A stretch of 64,000 nt of DNA from GYS-P2D sp964414425 (lineage in GTDB: Bacteria; Bacteroidota; Bacteroidia; Chitinophagales; Saprospiraceae): NCBI GenBank assembly GCA_964414425.1, contig CAYPWL010000005.1, positions 79,754-143,753 of the forward strand, given 5' to 3'. Positions 1 to 7,220 of this stretch are shown piece after piece. The notes beneath the pieces are model-generated. The model made no database searches. It worked only from the letters and a program-made list of their open reading frames with translations, and was not told the DNA's origin. Each line of letters opens with the position of its first letter. Within the stretch, counting starts at the first letter, position 1. A program made the position numbers and the translations under genes.

Positions 1-359
1 TCGAGGAGGTAATCTTTGATTTGGTCCAAGAGGATTATCTGAATGAAGAGCGCTTTGCTCGCTCCTATGCTCGTGGTAAACATCGAATCAAAAAATGGGG
101 ACGTGATAAAATCACTCAAAGTCTAAAGCTCAAGCGAGTATCGGAGTACTGTATAAAAAAAGCAATGACCGAAATCGATCCTGATCTATATGTGGAGACC
201 TTACAAGAGGTGCTCAAGAAATATTATAAAGAGCGCAAGAGTAAATATGATAGCCATACCATCCGAGTAAAATTGATCCAACATGCAGTAAGTAAAGGCT
301 ATGAGTATCATCTCGTCAAGGCGCACATGCAAGACATTATGACTGAACAGGAGCGTTAA
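1..359 (+). CDS. recX: Regulatory protein RecX (5' truncated by window edge)
   Basis: RecX binds RecA filaments and limits RecA recombinase activity. The reading frame is open from base 3 to the TAA at 357-359, so the start lies before the window; the TTG at 21 is internal. Visible family features are YLNEERFARSY followed by a basic stretch with KKWGRDKI, typical of the second three-helix RecX repeat, and a C-terminal part ending in the usual short basic/acidic helix. About 118 residues are visible, which is roughly the last two thirds of a normal RecX. No neighbour on the left can be seen. Family assignment is from motif recognition. Confidence 0.85.
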   Translation, partial: EEVIFDLVQEDYLNEERFARSYARGKHRIKKWGRDKITQSLKLKRVSEYCIKKAMTEIDPDLYVETLQEVLKKYYKERKSKYDSHTIRVKLIQHAVSKGYEYHLVKAHMQDIMTEQER

Positions 360-466
360 AAAACAGAGTAGAAAGATTTTTTCATCAATTCATATTATAA
401 ATTTAAATAATATGTTACCTTAGCTTCAAATTGTTGAGACGGGGACGTCTTGACACTAATTTAAAA

Positions 467-1969
467 ATGATGAAAACGTTCTACTTGCTCCTCACGGCGA
501 TGGTATCGCTTATTTGTGCAAATCTATCTGCACAACAACTTTATGATATCAGATTTCAACTTGATGATATAGATTGTGTAACTGGTCAGACATGTTACAA
601 CGTCCAGATCAAAAGTGGCGACGGTCAGGTTTGGAACCTGGCAGGTCAAAATTATCGGATATTCTACGATGCCTCAACCGCTTCATACATTAGTGGATCT
701 GTAACATCAGAATTACCACCAGCACAATACTCTGCACCTCTCGTCACCTCAGATCAGCAAAATGTTGATGCGTCGGGATTTCCTGGTGATCTACCATTTT
801 CGTCGACGTTGAGTTTTTTCAACTACTCGATTGATTTGATGAATTTATCAAGTGGGGGTATTAATCTACCAGCTGATGGCGAGTGGATGACAACATCAAG
901 GCTTTGCTTTGACGTGCCTCAGAGTGTCTTGGACGATGGCTCAGAGTGTCTCAACTTAGTATGGGCACGCATGGGCAGAACAGACGAGTTTGCTACCGCA
1001 TTCGTTGAGGTTTCTCAATGGATATCTATGAACAACACTGCTGAGGCAGTTGGAAATATATTTGATGACTTGGACGAAAACGACGGCTCACAAGCATGTC
1101 TTACGGCCGAGTGTGATCCTACTGCAGGAGGTAATGAAAACACCACTGCTACCTGTAGTGACAACATTGATAATGACAATGATGGATTAGTAGATTGTAT
1201 GGATGATAGTTGTGAAGATGTGGCACCATGTACTCCAGAAGATAACTCTTACGAAATCAACTTAGCGCTCTCATCAGTAGATTGCTTTACAGGTACAGCC
1301 TGTTACGATATCCAGTTGATGTCATCAGGCAACTCTTCTTTCACCCTCGGTGATCAGAACTATAGATTGTTCTACGGCACTGAAGTTGGATCATTCACTT
1401 CGGTAGTAAGTAGATTGGATAATGCCTTTCAACCGGCGACCATATCTAATGGTACGCCTATCGAAAATCAGAATGCCACAGGAGTTGGTGATTTAGATTT
1501 TGACAATGACTTAGGATTTGTGGACTTCTCCATCAATTTGGTAAGTCAGAATGCCGGTAGTGATGAGTTGATCAGCACCAATGCATTTACTACGACGGCA
1601 GAGATATGCTTCGTTGTAACAGAGGAGGCTATACTTAATGGTGATGTATGTTTTGAGACTGCTTGGGCTCGATCAGAATTGACCAGTGTATATAATCCTG
1701 CAGAGCTCGAAATCGAGGAATGGGTAACCCCAACAGAAACAAGAGATCTCGTCCCTACATCATTTAATGATCTATCATCATCGAGTGGTAACGCATCTTG
1801 TTTTGATGTATCGTGTGATTCGCCTTCAGAGGTGGGTACAGCGGCATGTCAAGATGGTATGGACAATGATAACGATGGTCTTGTAGACTGTCTTGATCCA
1901 AATTGTAGTGAAGTAGCTGAATGTGCTAATACTTGTGCAGCTCAAGCACCAACATTAAGCGGCAACTAG
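467..1969 (+). CDS. Secreted protein with two tandem beta-rich domains and Asp-rich metal-binding motifs
   Basis: Start placed at ATG 467 (MMKTFYLLL), because it begins a clear signal peptide with likely cleavage at LSA|QQ; an upstream in-frame TTG at 431 adds only an unlikely leader. The 500-residue product holds two copies of one domain: each starts with a DCxTGxxCY motif, then QNYRxFY, a hydrophobic FFxxSI/DFSIN strand, a CF strand, and WAR. Each copy is followed by an Asp-rich motif, IDNDNDGLVDC and MDNDNDGLVDC, which resembles MopE-type or thrombospondin-type-3 metal-binding loops. No T9SS sorting domain is visible at the C terminus, which ends soon after the second Asp-rich motif. The same domain recurs in the gene at 62454-63278. 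Function unknown; likely cell surface or extracellular. Confidence 0.75.
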   Translation: MMKTFYLLLTAMVSLICANLSAQQLYDIRFQLDDIDCVTGQTCYNVQIKSGDGQVWNLAGQNYRIFYDASTASYISGSVTSELPPAQYSAPLVTSDQQNVDASGFPGDLPFSSTLSFFNYSIDLMNLSSGGINLPADGEWMTTSRLCFDVPQSVLDDGSECLNLVWARMGRTDEFATAFVEVSQWISMNNTAEAVGNIFDDLDENDGSQACLTAECDPTAGGNENTTATCSDNIDNDNDGLVDCMDDSCEDVAPCTPEDNSYEINLALSSVDCFTGTACYDIQLMSSGNSSFTLGDQNYRLFYGTEVGSFTSVVSRLDNAFQPATISNGTPIENQNATGVGDLDFDNDLGFVDFSINLVSQNAGSDELISTNAFTTTAEICFVVTEEAILNGDVCFETAWARSELTSVYNPAELEIEEWVTPTETRDLVPTSFNDLSSSSGNASCFDVSCDSPSEVGTAACQDGMDNDNDGLVDCLDPNCSEVAECANTCAAQAPTLSGN

Positions 1970-2116
1970 TAAATAAGATTTGTATCACACTCATAGACAA
2001 GCATAATTATGATGAGCACAGTCTTACATACTAAAGTAGATCCAGAGCGGACTCACAACTTATGCTTGATCGAACTTACATCTACCCTTGAGCGGGGTGA
2101 CAAAAGCTTAAGCAAC

Positions 2117-4672
2117 ATGATTAGATATATATTCTTTCCGGTAATAATCTTATTGAGTTTCAGTACTCAGATGATTGCCCAAAACTGCGACTTCCAAACG
2201 GGGATCGTAAGCTTTGATGCACGAGGGGGCAATACATCGAGTTTATATAATACTCAATATGCACTGACCAATATAAATGGAGATATCATCCAGATTAGTG
2301 ATCAAACAAGTTTTACAATCGATGAACAGGGCTATTTTGCTGTGTTTGCAGTTAACTACCTCAATACAGGCCAAATCGTCGATTTTGAAGTAGGAAGCAA
2401 TATTAATATCGTTGCTGGCGACTGTGTTGATATCAGTGAACCGATCACTTTTTCGGTATGTGAAGCGCTGGAACCCTGTAACTACTGTGTAGGAGAAAAT
2501 GTAGTATTAGATGCAGCGGGTGGATCTAATGATCCAGACTTTACTACAGTATACGTATTAGTAGGAGATAATGGAGAGATAGTTGCGATCGAAGACACTC
2601 CAACATTCGGAATATTAGAGGAGGGTGTATTCGCCGCATTTGCAGTGACTTTTGAAACAGCAGCTGGTATACAAGGATTAGAACTAGGAGAGGCATTGAT
2701 AAACCTTCAGTCTACATGCCATGACATAAGCCAAGGTTTTATAGTTGATGTATGTGAAGTACTTACGCCGACCATATTCTTTGATCTTCAAGGGTGTAAT
2801 ATCACCGAAACTGCAATTCTGGCAGTTGAAGAAGGATTTGACAACGTACTATGGAGTACAGGTTCTACCGAAACATTTATCACAGTAGATGCTAACGTGC
2901 CGATGATCTATACGGTTACAGTCTCTCTCGAGTCTGGATGTACAGGTACAGCCAGTCAAGAAATCACAGGTAACGAGGTGGCAACTATAGGAGATTTTGT
3001 GTGGGAAGATAACAATGGTAATGGCATCCAAGATCCTAATGAGACTGGTGTAAATGGAGTGACGGTTAATCTCTTTGCAGATTTTAACAACGACGGACAA
3101 CCAGATATTGAGGGATTTGCGTCATGTACGACTACCACAACTAATAATCCAACAACAGGCGAACCTGGATATTACAGCTTTGATGTCTATGAGGCATCTT
3201 ATGTAATTGAGTTCGTGGCACCTAATGGATTTACCTTTACGCCACAGTCTCAAGGTGGTGATCGCACTGTAGACAGTGATGTCAATCCAGCTACTGGATT
3301 GAGTAACACCATAGCTATTAGTGCGGGACAAAATGTCCTCGACATTGATGCTGGATTTTTCACTACTGCTGGTTTAGGAGGTGTAGTCTTTAGTGACGTC
3401 AATGCTAATGGAGTCTTTGATGACGATGAGATGGGCATCAATGGTATAGAGATCACATTATTTGATGTAAATGGTGAGGTCGTAGGTACGCTTACTACTG
3501 GCACAGACGATGTGACCGGTGAGGATGGAAGTTACTGCTTTGATGATCTGCCGCCAGCGGCATTTTTCGCACAGATCACATTGCCTGACGGCAATGTGCT
3601 TAGCCCTGCTAATAGTCGAGGAGATGATGATCTCGATAGCGATGCTGATGAATCAAATGGACCAAGAACGACAAGTACATTTGACCTAACTCCGGGAGTG
3701 AAAACTGACAATGTAGACTTTGGTTTCTACGAGGGAGGTATGATCTGTGGTATCGTATGGCAAGAAACAGGCGCAGAAGAAAATTCAGTATTTAATGAGG
3801 GTGTCGATACACCATTGGAGGGTACGCAATTAGAATTAATCAGCTTAGATAACAACAACGAGGTTATACAATTAGCTTCTACGGGAGCAGATGGTAGCTA
3901 TTGCTTCACAGCAGTGCCTACTGGATCATTTCAGGTTCGTCCACGTGCATCAAGTGCAGGAGATAGTTATGTAGAACAGGGCATAGGCGATGATCCGTTA
4001 TTGGATAGTGATATCGATCCTAGTACCATCACTTCGGATGTATTCTTCTTGGATCCAGGAGAGCAATTATTAGGTATTAATGCTGGATTGAGATTTGGAG
4101 CATTACCGATTGATCTCATAAGCTTCACAGGATTTTGGGATCAAGGTTTTGATGAGATTGTATTGGAGTGGTCTACAGCAGTAGAGATCAACAATGAAAA
4201 ATTTGTGATCGAGAGAGTCGTAGGGGAATCAGGAAACTTTGAAGAAATCACAGAAATCGCAGGTGCAGGAAATAGCACATCAATAGAGAGCTACACAATC
4301 TCTGATGAGGACATTGCCCTCAGTGCAAACTACTACTATCGCTTAAAGCAGGTGGACTTTGATGGAGGATTTGAATACTCAGATATCATAGTCGTAACTG
4401 TAGAACGCAATAAGGCTGTATCATATAATATTTACCCTAATCCAGCAACCAACTTCGTTACAATAGATGTAACACTTGAGGCTGGCGCTCTTGCCAGTGC
4501 TACGCTTATAGATGTTAGCGGCAGAGTGGTTAAGGTATGGTCAGATCAAGGAATCTTTAAAAACAATAGTGAACTGACATTAGCGCTTGACGAGGTGCCG
4601 TTAGGACAGTATATGCTCTCACTTAAAGTGGGTACAGAAGTGCACAATTCATTACTACTTGTAACCAAGTAA
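2117..4672 (+). CDS. Multidomain T9SS-exported surface protein with SdrD B-like repeats
   Basis: Start at ATG 2117 (MIRYIFFPV) gives a signal peptide ending near MIAQ|NC; the in-frame ATG at 2009 would put 36 polar residues before it. The 851-residue product has, in order: two homologous N-terminal units (each with Y-L-NG-I, an EEG/EQG-FAxFAV strand and CxDIS...VCE), a Gly/Cys Ig-like segment, three SdrD B-like domains beginning near 2989 (IGDFVWEDNNGNGIQD), 3376 (GVVFSDVNANGVFDDDE) and 3742 (GIVWQETG), a fibronectin-like segment (VLEWSTAVEINNEKFVIER), and a C-terminal type A sorting domain starting YNIYPNPATN. SdrD B-like domains usually act as calcium-stabilised stalks. It follows the secreted gene at 467-1969 after 147 bp and probably shares its role at the surface. 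Ligand unknown. Confidence 0.85.
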   Translation: MIRYIFFPVIILLSFSTQMIAQNCDFQTGIVSFDARGGNTSSLYNTQYALTNINGDIIQISDQTSFTIDEQGYFAVFAVNYLNTGQIVDFEVGSNINIVAGDCVDISEPITFSVCEALEPCNYCVGENVVLDAAGGSNDPDFTTVYVLVGDNGEIVAIEDTPTFGILEEGVFAAFAVTFETAAGIQGLELGEALINLQSTCHDISQGFIVDVCEVLTPTIFFDLQGCNITETAILAVEEGFDNVLWSTGSTETFITVDANVPMIYTVTVSLESGCTGTASQEITGNEVATIGDFVWEDNNGNGIQDPNETGVNGVTVNLFADFNNDGQPDIEGFASCTTTTTNNPTTGEPGYYSFDVYEASYVIEFVAPNGFTFTPQSQGGDRTVDSDVNPATGLSNTIAISAGQNVLDIDAGFFTTAGLGGVVFSDVNANGVFDDDEMGINGIEITLFDVNGEVVGTLTTGTDDVTGEDGSYCFDDLPPAAFFAQITLPDGNVLSPANSRGDDDLDSDADESNGPRTTSTFDLTPGVKTDNVDFGFYEGGMICGIVWQETGAEENSVFNEGVDTPLEGTQLELISLDNNNEVIQLASTGADGSYCFTAVPTGSFQVRPRASSAGDSYVEQGIGDDPLLDSDIDPSTITSDVFFLDPGEQLLGINAGLRFGALPIDLISFTGFWDQGFDEIVLEWSTAVEINNEKFVIERVVGESGNFEEITEIAGAGNSTSIESYTISDEDIALSANYYYRLKQVDFDGGFEYSDIIVVTVERNKAVSYNIYPNPATNFVTIDVTLEAGALASATLIDVSGRVVKVWSDQGIFKNNSELTLALDEVPLGQYMLSLKVGTEVHNSLLLVTK

Positions 4673-4695
4673 GCAACAAAATAATAATACCAAAA

Positions 4696-4725
4696 AAAGG
4701 CTGAGTACGGAAGTACTCAGCCTTT
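4696..4725. terminator. Bidirectional rho-independent terminator
   Basis: A perfect 13-bp inverted repeat, AAAGGCTGAGTAC at 4696-4708 and GTACTCAGCCTTT at 4713-4725, with a GGAA loop, flanked by A-rich sequence on the left and TTTA on the right. It sits between the convergent genes ending at 4672 (+) and 4753 (-), so it can serve both. Confidence 0.85.
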
Positions 4726-4752
4726 ACTTATTTATCTCTTGATGATGTCTAT

Positions 4753-5166
4753 TTAGCAATAGGCATTGAAAGCTTGCTTGAGATTATCAGAGATCATCTC
4801 TGCTGTTCTGCCCTCTATATGATGTCTCTCGAGCATATGCACCAGTCTACCATCTTTAAACAAAGCAATAGCTGGTGAGGACGGAGGATAGGGCAGTAGC
4901 AACTCTCGAGCCTGATTGACGGCATCACGGTCTACACCGGCGAAAACAGTGGCACAAGTGTTTGGACGTTTTTCATTTTGCAATGACATCTTAGCACCCG
5001 GTCGAGCGTTAGCAGCGGCACAACCGCAGACGGAATTTACTACCAGTAACAAAGTTCCCTCTGTATTTTCAATAGTATTCTTGACCTCTTGTGCAGATGT
5101 CAGTCCTTGAAAACCAAAGTCTGTCAGATCTTTGGCCATTGGGATTGTTAGTTCTACAGGATACAT
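4753..5166 (-). CDS. Bacilliredoxin, BrxA/BrxB family
   Basis: Small 137-residue thioredoxin-fold protein of the YphP/YqiW (BrxA/BrxB) family, known to remove bacillithiol from S-bacillithiolated proteins in Firmicutes and found in many Bacteroidota. The signature CGCAAANARPG is present with Cys47 and Cys49 in a CGC active site, and the protein ends in a Cys (AYC), as is common in the family. The N terminus MYPVELTIPM is typical, supporting the start. It is a single gene between the terminator at 4696 and the divergent DUF5777 gene. Whether this organism makes bacillithiol cannot be judged from the window. Confidence 0.88.
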   Translation of the reverse strand: MYPVELTIPMAKDLTDFGFQGLTSAQEVKNTIENTEGTLLLVVNSVCGCAAANARPGAKMSLQNEKRPNTCATVFAGVDRDAVNQARELLLPYPPSSPAIALFKDGRLVHMLERHHIEGRTAEMISDNLKQAFNAYC

Positions 5167-5267
5167 ATTTGCTGTATTTTTAAAGAATTAAACGCAAATA
5201 AAAGGGTTATAACTATTTTAGCGAGTCAAAAGTTGTTATAAATTTAATTGTATCCTTTATTTTATTT

Positions 5268-6146
5268 ATGAGATTGTTATATACATTATTCTGTTGTCTT
5301 TTTATCTCAGGCCTGTTCGGTCAATATGGAGGGGAAAAGGATGATGAAGTTATTCACACTTTCAGACATACACGCATTATTAATGCTCACTCGGTTGAGA
5401 CCTTGCCAGCGAGGAAGTTGGACTTTAGGATAGTCCATAGATTTGGTGATCTGGTAGGATCTAATGGTGGTTTCAGTACATTTTATGGATTAGAGCGAGC
5501 TGCTGATGTATCTATAGGATTTGAGTATGGCGTTACGGATAATGTCATGGTCGGAATCAGTCGTACGGCTGGTGCAGGCCCACTTGAGCAAAATCTAAAT
5601 GGCCTATTTAAGGCTAAGCTGATCAATCAGAGAGAGAAGGGTTCGCCCTTGAGTCTGGCTGTAAATGCTATAACTACTTACTCAACCCAAGAGGCAAGTC
5701 CACTGGAAAATCAACTCACCTCTTTCACCAGACAAGCACATAGGTTGTCTTATAATTTTGGCGTTCAGGCTGCTCGCAAGTTTTCTGACTCTTTCTCTTT
5801 TCTTCTAGGGGGATCTTGGACGGTCAGAAACTTGGTTGACATAGGTGATCAAAACGATATTTTTGCTGTTCACACGGGTATGAGAATTCAGGTGACTAAG
5901 GCATTTGGATTGATACTTGAGGCAGTGGTGCCATTGCAAGATGGACTTAGAGAGGGAACTACTGACTACGTAGCGCCGTTAGCAATAGGGTTCGAGTTTG
6001 ATACCAGCGGAGGCCACGTATTTCAGCTTAATCTGACTAATAATCGTGGTATCTCCGAGACGGACTTCATACCTTATACGACGAGTAGATGGGAGGATGG
6101 TTCATTTAGACTTGGATTCACGATTTCAAGATTATTTAGTCTATAA
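5268..6146 (+). CDS. DUF5777 family outer-membrane beta-barrel protein
   Basis: A 292-residue protein with an N-terminal signal peptide (cleavage near LFG|QYGG), followed by alternating amphipathic strands characteristic of a small outer-membrane barrel. The segment HTRIINAHSVETLPARKLDFRI and FGYGVTDNVMVGI-type strands match the DUF5777 family of Bacteroidota. The cytochrome gene begins 6 bp downstream, so the pair is almost certainly co-transcribed. In other Bacteroidota DUF5777 genes are commonly found beside c-type cytochromes and YceI proteins, which suggests a respiratory or periplasmic redox role; no YceI gene is present here. Molecular function is unknown. Confidence 0.8.
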   Translation: MRLLYTLFCCLFISGLFGQYGGEKDDEVIHTFRHTRIINAHSVETLPARKLDFRIVHRFGDLVGSNGGFSTFYGLERAADVSIGFEYGVTDNVMVGISRTAGAGPLEQNLNGLFKAKLINQREKGSPLSLAVNAITTYSTQEASPLENQLTSFTRQAHRLSYNFGVQAARKFSDSFSFLLGGSWTVRNLVDIGDQNDIFAVHTGMRIQVTKAFGLILEAVVPLQDGLREGTTDYVAPLAIGFEFDTSGGHVFQLNLTNNRGISETDFIPYTTSRWEDGSFRLGFTISRLFSL

Positions 6147-6152
6147 GTAAAT

Positions 6153-7172
6153 ATGGTGAAGTACATCATTGTAACGATCATTGGGCTGACGAGCATAGTT
6201 TTTGGCACTCAGGAACTGGCTTCTGTGTCTATCGATGGGGATACCACTGTGACGAGTGTATTAGAAGGTTTAGGCGAGGATTACTCTGCGACCAAGCCCA
6301 AACTTAACAATATGAGTGGTGTTCAGATCGGCGAGGATATCATACGTAATGGATTTTCTAAGCGTGATGATCTCAAGAAGGCCAAGAGACAGAGTAAGCA
6401 TTTTGTGTGTACATCATGCCACAACTTAGAAAGAGAAGATCCAGACCTAAGCATTTCGGATCCACAAGCCAGATTAGATTATGTGGTAGCTAAAGGCATA
6501 CCCTTCTTACAAGGAACTACTCTCTATGGTGCGGTTAATCGCACGTCGTTTTATAATGATGACTACTACAAAAAATACGGTGACCTCATCGAGCCCGCTA
6601 AAAATGATATCCGTGAAGCGATTCAGCTATGCGCACAAGAATGCGCTCAGGGTCGTGAGTTGAAAGATTGGGAGATCGAGTCAGTACTCGCCTATCTATG
6701 GACCATAGAATTAAAAGTATCTGACTTGGGTCTTAGCTCTGATGAGATTGAAACTATAGAGTCAGCATTAAATGACCCAGCTCAACAGACCGAGGCAGTA
6801 AGCCTAATTAAAAGCAAATATCTACAAGGGTCTCCTGCGACATTTCTAAGGCCACCAGAAGATCGTACCGTTGGAACGGGTCTTACGGGCAACACTAAAA
6901 ATGGAAAGAAAATCTATGATAACAGTTGTCTGCATTGTCATTATCAAAAGAAGTATTCCTTTCTGCATCTCGACGATAATAAATTGAGCTTCCGATACCT
7001 CAATAATGGTGCGCCAAGTTATAACCGGCATTCTCTATATCAAGTCACTCGCTATGGAACTTACTCGTTGTATGGTAAGAAGTCATACATGCCAAATTAC
7101 ACAGCAGAAAAAATGAGTGATCAACAGCTGGCAGACCTTAGGGCATATATCAAGCACAGAGCACTGCAGTAA
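6153..7172 (+). CDS. Exported dihaem c-type cytochrome
   Basis: 339 residues with an N-terminal hydrophobic export segment (MVKYIIVTIIGLTSIVFG) and two covalent haem-binding motifs, CTSCH near residue 86 and CLHCH near residue 259, each in a cytochrome c domain. The C-terminal part contains MPNYTAEKMSDQQLADLRAYI, in which the Met is a plausible second axial ligand of the distal haem. Likely a periplasmic electron carrier or the electron-transfer half of an oxidase/reductase. It lies directly behind the DUF5777 barrel gene with 6 bp between them and converges on the molybdopterin enzyme at 7221. The electron donor and acceptor cannot be deduced. Confidence 0.85.
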   Translation: MVKYIIVTIIGLTSIVFGTQELASVSIDGDTTVTSVLEGLGEDYSATKPKLNNMSGVQIGEDIIRNGFSKRDDLKKAKRQSKHFVCTSCHNLEREDPDLSISDPQARLDYVVAKGIPFLQGTTLYGAVNRTSFYNDDYYKKYGDLIEPAKNDIREAIQLCAQECAQGRELKDWEIESVLAYLWTIELKVSDLGLSSDEIETIESALNDPAQQTEAVSLIKSKYLQGSPATFLRPPEDRTVGTGLTGNTKNGKKIYDNSCLHCHYQKKYSFLHLDDNKLSFRYLNNGAPSYNRHSLYQVTRYGTYSLYGKKSYMPNYTAEKMSDQQLADLRAYIKHRALQ

Positions 7173-7220
7173 GAGATCTAACGAGTTACAATCGGTAAGA
7201 GACAGCTGAGATGACCAGCA

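Noticed and set aside
1970..2116. Possible frameshift joining the two large secreted genes
   Set aside because: The second gene has its own signal peptide at 2117 and the spacer shows no conserved domain sequence in any frame.
2849..3504. Several minus-strand open frames opposite the SdrD-type protein
   Set aside because: Overlap a gene with clear domains and show no motif of their own.
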